64,000 nucleotides of DNA from Vespa crabro (Eukaryota > Arthropoda > Insecta > Hymenoptera > Vespidae). The notes under the pieces are model-generated. The model was not told where the DNA came from. It saw only the letters and a list, made by a program, of their open reading frames with translations, and ran no database searches. This document shows, piece after piece, positions 1-15,614 of this stretch (positions within the stretch are counted from its first letter, which is position 1; each line of letters begins with the position of its first letter). Both the position numbers and the translations under genes were made by a program. Where the stretch lies: contig NC_060955.1 of the NCBI RefSeq assembly GCF_910589235.1, positions 23,597,172-23,661,171 of the forward strand. Direction: 5' to 3'.

Positions 1-3861
<3,861 letters not shown>

Positions 3862-3969
3862 GTCTCTACAATGATGAACGAAGGAGAGGACCCGGAAGGA
3901 GGAGGAATGGTTATCTTTTGGAATGAATCGGATCAAGTCAGAAGAATGGAATAGAGAAGAGAGAAAGAG

Positions 3970-4023
<54 letters not shown>

Positions 4024-4164
4024 AGAAAGAAAGGAAAGAGAAGGAGAGAGAGAGAGAGAGAGAGAAATAAAGAAAAAAAGAAAGAGATAGAGGTAGAGAA
4101 AGAGACAGACATCCCTCCGACGAGAGCGTACATCGTTAATGGAAATAGACGTTATCAGCTCTAT

Positions 4165-4256
4165 ACTTGATGACACTAACCCGTAGATCCGAACTTGTGG
4201 GCTTTTTTATATGCATACCGCAAGCTCCTATCTACCGGTACATGTAGTCAGGCCGG
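4165..4256 (+). ncRNA. mir-100: mir-100 precursor
   Basis: The 5p arm at 4178-4199 matches miR-100 across the full mature length (seed ACCCGUA, 3' end ACUUGUG). The complementary 3p arm lies at about 4221-4240, beginning CAAGCUCC, with an AU-rich loop between. Flanking bases on both sides can extend the stem. It is the first hairpin of the let-7 Complex. In insects miR-100 is co-transcribed with let-7 and miR-125 and responds to ecdysone during metamorphosis; this is family knowledge, not visible here. Confidence 0.97.
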
Positions 4257-4444
4257 CGTTAAAAGCTCTCGGACGGAGATCCTCTTCCTCCTCCCGCCCC
4301 GCAACTCCCCACTCTCTCTCTCTGTGACCTCCCAAATAATACTTACAGCACTTCCGGTTTAAGAGACGCCTAACTCTTCTTGTCAAGTTATTTCCTCGAA
4401 AGAGAGAGAGAAAGACAGAGAGAAAGAGAGAAGAAAAAAGAGAA

Positions 4445-4504
<60 letters not shown>

Positions 4505-5139
4505 GGAGTAGGAGGAAGAGAGAAAAGGAAAGAAAAGAAAGGAGGGAAATGAAAGCGGATCGTACTCCCATTTTTGTTTTTTTGTCTTTTTTTTTTTTTC
4601 TTTCTTTTTGTTTTGTTTTTAGTGCCTACCGGATACATTCGATATGCACGCACACAGAGAGATATACATACACACTGTAATTATGTGTATACATACACAT
4701 ATACATATACATGTAGATACATGCACGCAATTTCGTAAAGTTAAAAAGTTAAATTTAAGAAGGTATCGAACCAAGTGTAAAAAATAAAAAAAGAAAGGGA
4801 TAAAAGAGAAATTACAAAAAAAAACAAAAAAGAAAAAAAAGAAAAAGTGTCTCACACCGAAATCTCGACAATTTTATAATATATCATAATGTGTTATAAT
4901 ATAAATGTTTTCAAAATGCCATATTGTTACTTATCGATATTGATAACGAACTTGAGATCTATACTTTTGTATAGACCTTTAGTTTTGTCTTCTTTCATAT
5001 TTTTGTTGTATGAAAAAAAAAAAAAAAGAGACAAAAAAATTATTATACCATAGAGTAAAATGAAAACGTGGTTGGAGTAAAAAATTGTAAGAAAAGGGAA
5101 ATGAACTTTTTTGTTCATTTTCTTTTTCTCTTTTTTTTT

Positions 5140-5172
<33 letters not shown>

Positions 5173-5574
5173 ACTTAACTTCATACCCGTACATTTATTT
5201 TTATTAATTTTTATTTTTATTGAGGATCACCGAATAACAGTCCATGCGATATTAAACTATACAACACACATGTCTACACCATACATGCATGCATGCATGC
5301 ATGCATACATGCATACATGTACACATATGCAGCATAATGGTAATAACCACGAGATCGTGAAAATACTTTACTAACTGCATACATACAGGCATTTACATAC
5401 ACACACACACACACACACACACATATATGTATATATATTTGTACTCCGATAGATAAGAGGAATGAAAAAAAGGAAAGAAAGGGGAAAAAAAAATAAAAAT
5501 CGGACAGAAGAGTACGTAAAATAATCGAACGATTTCGTAAGCACGTTTATTACGTAGAAGAAAAAGTTGGACTG

Positions 5575-5765
5575 CGGTGAGGAGCGGAGAGGAGTGGTGA
5601 GAAATGGAGTGGAGTGGAATGGAATGGCGTTGTGAGGAGAGGAGAGGAGAAGAGAGGAGGGTAAAGGAATGGTGGAAAGGAGTGGAAAGGAGAAGAGAAG
5701 AGAGGAGAGGAGAGGAGAGTTGAGGAAAGGAATGGAATGGAAAGGAGAGGAGTGGAGAGATGAGA
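5575..5765 (+). repeat. GGA/GGAAT-type purine-biased tract
   Basis: About 190 nt built from GGAGA, GGAGTGG and GGAATGG-like units, with C almost absent from the + strand and GG pairs every few bases. It lies between mir-100 and let-7. Translation of it gives only Arg/Glu/Gly-rich or Ser/Pro-rich pseudo-ORFs, so it is not coding. Confidence 0.7.
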
Positions 5766-5911
5766 AGACGGAAAGGAGGAACAAACATAAACACACACAT
5801 CACACACACACATACGAAAAAAAAAGAAAAGACATGAAAAGAAAAGAAAAGAAAAGAAAAGAAAAGGAAAGAAAAGAAAAGTGTGTACGTGTATAACACA
5901 ATGTATTTGTT

Positions 5912-5931
5912 CCCCCACCCACCCACCCCCC
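5912..5931 (-). other. Minus-strand G-quadruplex motif abutting pre-let-7
   Basis: Cytosine runs at 5912-5916, 5918-5920, 5922-5924 and 5926-5931 are separated by single A, giving a perfect four-run G4 motif with 1-nt loops on the template strand. In the transcript the same tract is a C-rich element that ends 16 nt before the let-7 5p arm. Structure formation is inferred from the motif rule only. Confidence 0.7.
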
Positions 5932-5935
5932 AGCG

Positions 5936-6032
5936 GCGGCGCCTGGGTGAGGTAGTAGGTTGTATAGTAGGGAATGGAAATTCGCGATATACGAAGTCCA
6001 CTGTACAACTTGCTAACTTTCCCGGTCGTCGG
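5936..6032 (+). ncRNA. let-7: let-7 precursor
   Basis: The 5p arm at 5948-5968 is identical to the universally conserved let-7 sequence (seed GAGGUAG, ending UAUAGU). The 3p arm is at about 6001-6022, beginning CUGUACAA and ending CUUUCC, and pairs with it. The hairpin base is G/C-rich on both sides (GGG before the 5p arm, CCCGG after the 3p arm). A cytosine-run tract at 5912-5931 lies 16 nt upstream, and a GA repeat begins about 55 nt downstream. let-7 times juvenile-to-adult transitions in animals by repressing target mRNAs. Confidence 0.98.
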
Positions 6033-6090
6033 CGTCTCGACGAAGAGGAATCTCACACAGATACAAATAACAAACAAAGAGAGAGAGAGC

Positions 6091-6130
<40 letters not shown>

Positions 6131-6418
6131 GGGAAAGAAATTATAAAGACGAGATTATATTACATACCATTATTGATTATCGTTAATATTTTTATTGTCT
6201 CACGTCGTTCACTATATCATTTACGAGGAAGAAAATAATAAAAAAAAAAAAAAAAAAGAAAAAAAAAGAAAAAAAAGACGAAATCGAGATCAAGAGATCG
6301 AGAAAGGAAAAAAAGAAAAAAAGAGAAGAGGGTGCTTATGTTGCAGTCGTATGAATAACAAATTGGATATGATTATCGGGAAAAAAAAGAAAGAAAGAAA
6401 AAGAGAGAGGGATAGAGA

Positions 6419-6463
<45 letters not shown>

Positions 6464-6516
6464 TGATATGAAGTAATTTTTTAAAGCATGTCTCAACGTG
6501 TATACTTAATATATAG

Positions 6517-6568
<52 letters not shown>

Positions 6569-7084
6569 TTTTATATATATATGTGCTCCTTAGCCAATAG
6601 TAATAGTCAGACTCCAGCTCGCTACGTCCGTTCGTCGATTAACTTCGACGAGCAATTTTAATACAACATGTCCGACTGAATTACTGGATAATATCTATTA
6701 TAAGTGATATCCTTGTCAAATCGTTATTGTAGGAATAGTATACGATTAGAGTAATTTAACGTTATATTTCTCAATGAAATATATATATATATATCGTATG
6801 AGACTCTAATGCAATAGGCATAACTCCTGCGTATATATAGATATATATCCTACGTAATATAGATATAACATTTAATATCATCGAATAATTTACATTCATT
6901 CATTCAATTATATCCGTATAATTTAATGATTTACTTTTAATGATCGATTCTTTTTTTAATACTCGAAAAAAAAGAGAAAGGAAAGAAAAAACGATTCTTG
7001 TCGAAATAATAGAAACTGTGAGAAGTGAAAGGAGAAAGGAGCGAGAAACTTATATGAATAATATATTTATCAAATTCATTATAT

Positions 7085-7124
<40 letters not shown>

Positions 7125-7507
7125 TAATAATGATATATATTTTTCTAATCTCATAAAAAAAAAGAGAGAGAAGAAATAAAAGAAAAGGAAGGGAAGAGGA
7201 AAGGGACTAGATAGATATATATATATATATATATATATGTGTATAAATATATAATAAAAATGTTATATAATTGAAAAATATAAATGTATATAAATATATA
7301 TATATATTTATATACAATATTTATATATATATATATGCAAATGTGCATATATATATATACATTTATATTAAAAAAAAATATATATTGTGTATATATATAT
7401 ATATATATACATACAGTTAAATAGATATATAAATATATTATAGATAAAGTATATATGTATAATGAAGTAAGAAAAAGGGCAATGGCGGGCGGGCTGATAG
7501 TAAAGCC

Positions 7508-7600
7508 TGCCGCGTCGCCGGTTCCCTGAGACCCTAACTTGTGACGTCGCGTCCGATATCTCACAGGCTAGATTCTCTGGTATTGGCGATGAGTGCTGCC
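7508..7600 (+). ncRNA. mir-125: mir-125 precursor
   Basis: The 5p arm at 7523-7544 matches miR-125, the lin-4 homologue (seed CCCUGAG, ending ACUUGUGA). The predicted 3p arm at about 7563-7584 starts ACAGGCUAG and ends GGUAUU. The loop is short and CG-rich. It is the third hairpin of the let-7 Complex, 1.5 kb after let-7. A GA repeat follows from about 7628. Confidence 0.97.
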
Positions 7601-7700
7601 TTTTGTCGATCAAAAGTCAGTTTTAACGACAGAAAGAGAAAGAAAGAAAGACAAAGAATGAGAAAGCGAGCGAAAGAGAGAGAGATAGAGAGAATGAGAG

Positions 7701-7739
<39 letters not shown>

Positions 7740-8290
7740 GAGAAAAAAAATGGTCGGCTTTCGTTCGGAACACACACACACACACACACACACACACGAA
7801 TTTATGCGAACATTACGACCGCCATAATGTATAGAATAGAAAGAATTAATCCTAATTCGTAAATTGAATAAAAAGTTCGCGTACGAGAAATGACAGAAAA
7901 AAAAAAAATAGAAGAAAAAAGAATTGTTCCAGCTCAGCGTAAAAAACATTTGATTTTCGATTCTGTGTAAATAATAATTTTGTAATGATAGACGGCCATT
8001 TTAAAAAGAAATGTAAAATATATGTTCGATTTGATGAAAAATTTTGTAGAAAAATTGATTGGATTTTTTTTTTCTTTCTTTTTTCAAATCGTGCAATTGT
8101 AGCGTTCAATGTTTAACATTAACCAATGGCTCTCTGTGAATGTTTCAGTAGTGCGACGGATTAAATTAATGAAATAGCTTCTACGTATCGTATCGATGCA
8201 CAGAGAAGCATCATATTGACACGGTGAACGACATCGTGTTACACATGAAACGAAAACTGCGAAGAAGAGAATGTCATTCTATATATATAT

Positions 8291-8460
8291 ATATATATAT
8301 ATGAATATTTTATATATATATATATATATATGTATTATATAGTTTCAAGATTATTAAGAAATAATAATATTATAACACAGCGATAAAATGTATCGATATA
8401 AGTGTAACCATAATTTTATTTTTCAACAATCAATTTCATACTTCGCAGATTATCAAAATA

Positions 8461-8516
<56 letters not shown>

Positions 8517-8825
8517 GGATTCAATAATTTTTTACATAACATAATAATAATAATAGTACTAATAATAATAATAGTAATAGTAATAATAATAATAATAAGA
8601 ATAATAATAATATAAATTAGGCATAGAATATCTCGATATCATTTTACATCATTAAACTTTTTCGTTGTCTTCTCGTCCATATTATTATATTCGTATATAT
8701 TACTTCTTAAAATGTTTAAATTCTTAAGATATTTCAAAAAGGTGGAAAGAAAAGTAAAGTAAAAGGAAAAAAAAAGAAATGTTAAGATTATTCTAAGAGA
8801 CCCAAGTATGTTATTTTGTGTATGT

Positions 8826-8892
<67 letters not shown>

Positions 8893-9054
8893 CTCTTTCT
8901 CTATAAATTAATTAGATTATGTTATGTTAGATAAAATTATCTCTGAAAAATATAAAAATGTAATCATTTAAAGTACCTTATATCTTCGTCGTATAAAAAG
9001 AAAAGAAAAAGAAAAAAAGGAAAAAAAAAAACGAGGCACAATTTTTAAATCTCA
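8291..9054. repeat. AT and AAT microsatellites between let-7-C and Ets97D
   Basis: This stretch contains (AT)n arrays at about 8465-8513 and 8830-8887 and an AAT/AGT-type array at about 8541-8612. No conserved coding segment or hairpin was recognised. It is the convergent 3' flank shared by the let-7 Complex (+) and Ets97D (-). Confidence 0.6.
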
Positions 9055-9648
9055 TCAAAAGTAACGTCTACCTTCTTCGACTAATTTACTTAATTCAGCG
9101 GCCGAATAGCCCAACAATTGTTTCAAATCGCAAACGAACTTATAAACGAATCTCTTCCCGTGTACCTTAGATATCATATCACCGTCATAATAATAACGAA
9201 GTGCTCGACTTAATTTTTCATAATTCATCGATGGTTTATTTTTACGCGCGCCCCATAATTGTGCAACTGCTTCTGGTTGAGTCAATTTAAATTCTCCTTC
9301 GGTTCCTACCCATTGTATAGCACCTCTGTGTTCACGGTCCGTCAATAATTCCAATAAAAATTGCCACAATTGTATTTGTCCGCTGTTTACCGAACGACTC
9401 GACGTCGCTATTGTGATCGGTGTCGAATCAATGTTCTCCAATGGTACACTGACTACTCTTGTTTGTTGATTAACAACTGGTCGTGTTTTAGGATTCTTTT
9501 GATTACGTACTTTCATAGTTTTGTTCGTAGTATTTTCACTGACCGACGTTGGAACGTCCTTTTGTACAACAGCTATGAAAAATGAAGAAAAGAACATTGA
9601 TACAAAATATATGCTTGTTTAAATAAATAAATCTTAAAAATAAATCTT

Positions 9649-9691
<43 letters not shown>

Positions 9692-11014
9692 ATCTTATTA
9701 TATCATAACTTACCGACGAATTTACATTTTCGTAGTAATTCCAAATGTGTCCAGAATACATCACCGGGATCAAGAGGAACCTTGCTCTGAAATTCTTCAA
9801 GTGTTAGATTGCACAATTGTGCACCTGTTATATTCCAATCGGCTAAACGTAAGGAAACCAAATTGAATTGTCTAACGGCCCATTGAAGCCAATGTTTCAC
9901 GTGTGTTTGTGACCAATCTTTTGGATCGGCTGGTATCTTCAAGCGTTCCTTTGAGATAATCAATTATTATATGTCAAATTAATGATAGATTATTAATAAA
10001 ACAAAAAATATAATAAAATCGTATTTTAATTTGTATTTCAACGTGTACGTTTATACCTGCTCTTTCTTATATTGTGCATCTACCATCCATCTTATCACAT
10101 TTTGTTTATTTTCTTCGTTGAAGGATGTTATTGCTAGAATATAAATAATCGATTGATTTCCGAATCTATCATTAGAAATTAAAACTTACGTACAATTATT
10201 TTCTGCAAGTTCAATGTAATCTTCCGCAGGTTTTAAAACGTCTACTATGTTAATACGTTTTTGTAATGCTTTTATTTGAACATTAACTTGAACAAGACCT
10301 TCACCTTGCACGCATTGATCGACTAAATTTTTGTGACATTCGAGCTGTAAGAACGTTTACAAAAATAATCTTAATTTATTATTATTACATATAATTATTA
10401 TTTTCTTACATGAATGATATATTTTCAGATAACTTTAGGCAAAGATACAAATGCTATCGGTATTATGACAAGAACTTTGGTCGATATGATAATAAACAAA
10501 TATCAAGAGCATATTCTACAATGTTATTTTTCATACTTACCATTTGTGCATCTTGCAACCAAAATGAATAATCGGTAAGCTCGACGCCCAATCTCTGTTC
10601 CAAAAGATTTCTTAGAGTGGACAATGGTTCTCTAATATCCATATGTTGCATAAGAATCCCATCGTTACAATCATCGCTATTGGTACTACCTTCTAAAGAA
10701 AAACTTGGTTCAACTTCCAAGTCTGAATTGTCCTGTTGAAATTGTGCCATTATATCGTCATCCTGGGACAATATAGCTTCTGGTTCCATTTTGATACGTT
10801 TTATCATTGCATATTCAGATTCATCGTCCGTATCAAAACTGTTTTGCAATATACATAGATAAAAGTTAATATTACACGGATATGAATGTGATAAGAAATA
10901 AAGAAACGATAGAAAAAATTTTCAGGTTATGATACGTGAATCATTAAAAATTAAAAAATAATCGTAAATGTTTTACCCTTTTTCTGAATTCTTTCGACGA
11001 ATTCCTAAATCCAT
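9055..11014 (-). CDS. Ets97D: GA-binding protein alpha chain, ETS transcription factor (Ets97D/GABPA)
   Basis: Sequence-specific transcription factor of the GABP-alpha family; GABP-alpha pairs with ankyrin-repeat GABP-beta and activates housekeeping and mitochondrial genes. Predicted coding exons, 5' to 3': 11014-10977, 10838-10541, 10344-10194, 10133-10057, 9948-9714, 9572-9055. All phases agree and give 438 residues, close to vertebrate (about 450). The acidic N-terminal half carries the GABP-alpha N-terminal domain. The Pointed/SAM domain is in exon 5 (about 189-266, with KEQERLKIP at its start). The ETS domain is at about 333-416 (start IQLWQFLLELL, recognition helix KLSRALRYYY). The first ATG follows an upstream region without a clear acceptor and opens a 13-codon exon. 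The neighbour ADPRS is on the same strand 515 bp upstream. Confidence 0.93.
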
Positions 11015-11529
11015 GGAGATACGAATGGTATTTAAAGATATTTAACAATAACGTAAATCGTATAAATAATATTTACTTTTTAACATAATATGTCTAGAGG
11101 CGTCGTCACGCTCTGATACACTTCATACGTTGAGTCATCGAATGAACGTAAACAAGCATAAAACTACGAGAATATTATTTTCCTCGAACTTATTTACAAA
11201 TTTTCCGTTATACGTAATTCACTCATACGTAATAGAAAAAATAATATTTGTAGTAAAATTCGATATTGCAAAAACAATGAAATCACTCATACGTTCGTGA
11301 CGTATTCCCATGAATCAAAAGTGGCGCGCTCAAGCGTCAAAGAACTGAACTAAGAATATCATACCGGAATAAATCAAAAAGAAAAATTACTTTCAATAAT
11401 GAAATATATATATATACGTACACAAACACACACACACACACACATGTACATACACTTTCATATCAATAATATTTATTCAACGTAATTTAACATTGAATAT
11501 TACAAGTAAGAAATCAAATGGTTGTCCCA
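11015..11529. other. Intergenic spacer Ets97D-ADPRS
   Basis: 515 bp. It contains a slightly GC-richer patch near 11310-11335 (GTGGCGCGCTC) that could belong to the Ets97D promoter, then a short CA repeat at 11422-11442. No gene is seen. Confidence 0.5.
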
Positions 11530-13061
11530 TTATTTACCTAAACACATATCCATTACTATATTATAAAGTTTTTCGCCAAGATATGCAAATGTTTTTGATT
11601 TTTCACAATGTTCCAAAAGATTATTACTAAATTTATCTTCTCCATAAAAAGCACCGGCCAAAGCTCCTGTCATACTACCAATAGTGTCTGTATCTCCGCC
11701 CAAAGTTATCTGAAAATACATCATGCATGTAACAAAATAATGATTATATGTAATCTTATAATTATATAAAAGAGGATAACTTACGGCATATTGTATGGCT
11801 CTTCTAAGTGGATTTTCAGTTTCTATACCTTTGATAGGCCGTTGCGCTCTTAAGAAACAAAATATTGCTGTAGGTACAGAATAAAGAGCTGCAATACCAT
11901 TACCAAGTTGCCGAATAACTTCTTCGTTCGTAACGTTTTCCTCCGAGACAATTAATTTTTGTAATATATCTAATTTTAGCTTGTAAGGTTGTGGTTCAAC
12001 CAAGTCTAAACTATAAGAAAGCTTATGACGAAATATTTACAAATGACAATTCTTATTCTATATTATAACTTACCCTTCTTCATCTTTCTCTATCTCCTTC
12101 ATTTTATCAATAAGTTTATTAATGAAATCTGAAACATTTAATTTATTGGATGGATCTAATTGAAGACATTGTTGAATAGCAATAGCCTGAAAAAATAAAT
12201 TTGTAAAATATTTCCAAATAAATTCTAGTTTATTCCTGTGAAAGATTTCTTATATTACCTGCAATATAGCACCATCGATGCCAATTTTGTGAGTATGAGT
12301 AATTTCAGTAGATCTCCTTGTTCTATCTATAAGTTTATCGTTATCTTTATAATAAAATAATGCTATAGGTGCAATGCGCATAGCACCCCCATTACCCCAA
12401 GAACCTTGTCCATTAAATTGTTCCCTCGCAGGAAGTAAAACATCCTGAAACTTATTACCACGTAATTTCTGGAACACCTAAAAGAAATTATTTTTATTGC
12501 TATTATATCATATACGATGACGATATATATATATATATATATGTATATTTAATTAAATTACTTCAATTAGCCAATACATTCAAAGTCTTTTCATACTAAC
12601 GGTTACAACACCAGCCCCATAACCACGATTTGGTTCCTGATAATAGCTTTTCACAAACCTTTTTGCTAAATCAACGAGGTCTAAGTCGCCTTTTTCAATT
12701 AAAGATTCAGCCACACTTTGTGTCATTGCTGAATCATCTGTATACTGCATAACTGGTGCTAGATGGAGTTAACCAAAAAAAAGAAAAGAAAAAACAAGTA
12801 CATAGTAATAACGGTGTTGATTATAACATCTATGTTTGTATATATTACATGATATCTCAATAAAAATGTTAATGTTACATTTCACGGTATCATCTAACCT
12901 TTAAACATGTTTCCTTCTAATTTGTCAAAAGATTTTTGTAGAACTTTCGTCATGCCGGCCGATAATAATTCTTCATTTTCGTAGGGACTACCAAGGCAGT
13001 CACCCATCAAAACACCTAACATCGAGCCACGAAATTTACTCTTTAATAATTGCAAGTCCAT
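11530..13061 (-). CDS. ADP-ribosylhydrolase ARH3 family (ADPRS)
   Basis: Mg2+-dependent glycohydrolase of the DraG/ARH fold; family members remove ADP-ribose from serine and degrade poly-ADP-ribose after DNA damage. Predicted exons: 13061-12899, 12758-12601, 12477-12259, 12186-12074, 12010-11785, 11709-11530, in phase, 352 residues (human about 363). Visible hallmarks: the N-terminal GSMLGVLMGDCLGSPYE segment, the metal-binding YTDDSAM (T61-D62-D63), the internal GNGGAMR(I)AP loop and the C-terminal GGDTDTIGSMTGALAGA signature with D299, D301 and T302. No signal or membrane segment is seen. It shares a roughly 0.9 kb head-to-head interval with the KChIP-like gene. Other ARH paralogues are possible, but TDDSAM with this C-terminal motif fits ARH3 best. 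Confidence 0.93.
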
Positions 13062-13644
13062 TTTTCCTTTATATTTCTATTTTATTTTCTTTTATTTTTT
13101 TCTTTTTTTTTCTTTTTTTTTTTTGATAGGATAAACGGGATCCTCCTATCGTTACGTCTTACTAGCAGAAACGCGTAGACACAACTAAACTAGATTTTTC
13201 ATGAAACCGATATGATATAAACTTTCGAATTATTATGAAATAACTTTGGGTAATATAATGGAGCAACTTTTTTTTTTTTTTTTTTTTTTTTATATATATA
13301 TATAATTAATCTTCATTCATTTATACACATATAAATCATCTCTATTGCATTTCACCGTGTGAGATAAAAACATAGATGATCGTAGTAGTGGTAGTAGTAG
13401 TAGTAGTAGTATTATCAATAGTAGATCTATTTATATATGTATTTCAAAGAAATTTATTAATGGAAAGCTTCTTTAAAAAAAGAAAAAAAAAAAGAGCATT
13501 TCGTAACAACGTAAAAATTCTAAAATAATAACAGCTTTGATTTAATATTTCTCTGAGCTGAAAAAATATATTGTCTATTCTGTTGAATAAACAATATGAA
13601 ACATAATAAGCACGTAGAATTCATATTTTTCGATCAAGAACAAG

Positions 13645-13678
<34 letters not shown>

Positions 13679-13994
13679 ATGATTATTTTTAATAAAATTT
13701 ATCGATGGTGGTTCAAAAGAGAGAGATTTGCATGTGACATTAGAGTTTCAAGGATGACTACAACGATTCGATTAATCGACGATACTATGATATTTTCAGT
13801 TACCTACGGTCTACTGTTTAATCAACGAAAATAATAAAACTCAACAAAGACGAATACCGATTGGCTATTGAAAGAACGTTCGGTATAGCGAGAAGCAAGT
13901 AGCGACGTTAAATGCGACGACGTTGATTGGTCAATTCGGCGTCGAGAGATTAACGTGGTGGGGGAATAGAGTGTCGTACGGCGCGCTCTACCCG
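13062..13994. other. Divergent intergenic region ADPRS / KChIP-like
   Basis: Mostly poly-T/poly-A, short AT arrays and a GTA repeat (about 13382-13410). GC content rises from about 13820 into the CpG-rich KChIP promoter. No ORF is supported. Confidence 0.5.
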
Positions 13995-14040
13995 GGCAAT
14001 CAGTGTACCGCCGGCCGCGTAGTCGATCGGTCGGTTTGTA
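13995..14040 (+). promoter_or_regulatory. Inr + DPE core promoter of KChIP-like gene
   Basis: A consensus arthropod initiator TCAGT lies at 14000-14004, with predicted +1 A at 14002. GGTCG (fits RGWYV) begins at 14029, exactly +28, the position required for a downstream promoter element. The surrounding 200 bp are CpG-rich (GGCGCGC, CCGGCCGCG) and lack a TATA box. The next + strand gene is the KChIP-like one, whose first recognised coding exon starts 2.8 kb downstream. Confidence 0.55.
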
Positions 14041-14334
14041 CTGTTTTTCTTCGTGGGAGTTTCGTTTCGACGTCTCCGTTTGATCTCTTTCTCTCTCTTC
14101 AATTTTCGATAGTATCCGTTTCGAAAAACGATTGAAAAATTTCTCCCACTATTACGTTTCTTTAAAAATACAAAACGATTATTCCTCGTTCATTAAACGA
14201 TTAGAATTTCTTACGTCTAAGAAATATATTCGTACGTTTATTCTCTTTTAACGGCGTTTTTTTTATTACGTGAACCTGAATAAACTTTACACTCGTGAAA
14301 CAAACTATCCTTCGCATCTTTTCTTATACGGAGC

Positions 14335-14374
<40 letters not shown>

Positions 14375-14863
14375 AAGAGACAGGAAAAGGTGATCTGTGA
14401 ATGAATTGTTATCAAATTGAGAAATACGGTTATATATATATACATATGTATATGTATATATGTATATATATATATATATATATAAGATTGGAGAAAGGGA
14501 AATGATGTCGAAGGGACAAGAAGGTCGATTCTTCTTCGATAATTAATATCTTAGAAGACAATACCCTTATTGCGAGAAAAGTGTAGTATATATTGCAAGA
14601 GAAAGGGAAGGAGTGAGGGAGTCAAGCGAGAGGGGCCAAGAGAGGAATTCCATCTATCTTCGCGCAGGTACGTGTCTTGTTACGTTCCGTTCTGTTACTC
14701 TCATGGCATTCAGATACTTATAGCGATTCACTCATTTCATTATATCCTTATTATATTTCTTATTCTAATTTTTACATACAATTCAACGTAATAATGATTA
14801 GAAATTTGTAATAATTGAAATTTTGTAATTTTTATATTGACATCATTGACATCATCGAAATCG

Positions 14864-14911
<48 letters not shown>

Positions 14912-15015
14912 TATTTTTTATTTTTATTCATTCAATCATTGCTCTATTTTACGAGAAATAATTTCTTGCCAACCTCCATCGATACCTCCATCTTTCTCCA
15001 AATATTTTGCTTTTA

Positions 15016-15099
<84 letters not shown>

Positions 15100-15554
15100 A
15101 AATACACAGGATATATATGTATATGTATATATGCAATGTCCATCGTCGTCTATTTCGTATATATACACACACGTATACACGCACTAGCATGGCTCAAGCC
15201 GTCTCGTACGGTCATAAATGTTTCGGCCATGAACTCCGATGATCGCTCAATGAACGCATAACGCACGTGTAAAATCCTATTCTCGTTATTTTCCCTCTCT
15301 GGAACGATTTTTTTTTCTTTCTTTTTTTTCCCCTTTGTTTTTTTCTTTTTTTGAATTTTTCATTCTTAGGATTAGAAGAAGTAAAATTCAAAAACCATTT
15401 ATACGAATAATCGACCTACGTAGTCTCTCTCTCTCAAAAAAAAAAAAAAAAAAAAATTTTAATCGTAATTTATGTAAATATATATACTTACGAAAGTTCG
15501 CGATGAAAACAGAACGAAAAATGAAAAAAATAAAAGTGACTAATTAATTGAATA

Positions 15555-15614
<60 letters not shown>

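Larger units (their letters stand above)
3862..8290 (+). ncRNA. let-7-C: let-7 Complex primary transcript (mir-100/let-7/mir-125 host), approximate extent
   Basis: The three pre-miRNAs mir-100, let-7 and mir-125 occur in the conserved order on one strand, so a shared primary transcript is expected from known insect let-7 Complex biology. A strong 3' splice site (pyrimidine tract then TTGCAG at about 3845-3861) precedes mir-100 and suggests that an exon begins at 3862. A second acceptor-like TTTCAG near 8145 could mark a downstream exon. The true 5' and 3' ends are not visible. The inter-hairpin DNA is long (about 1.7 and 1.5 kb) and consists mostly of GA, AT, poly-A and GGA-type repeats. Convergent Ets97D ends at 9055, so the transcript probably stops before about 9.0 kb. 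Confidence 0.6.

Noticed and set aside
5393..6077. Large overlapping ORFs antisense to let-7
   Set aside because: They translate the GGA and GAAAA repeats and run through the let-7 hairpin. Composition is entirely low-complexity.
6700..6720. ATATCCTT resembling a U12-type 5' splice site
   Set aside because: No matching branch site or AC acceptor was found at a sensible distance; a chance match in AT-rich DNA.
14837..15261. Tyr-Ile repeat ORFs
   Set aside because: Pure (AT)n translation, the same as those at 37.1, 38.9 and 60.8 kb.
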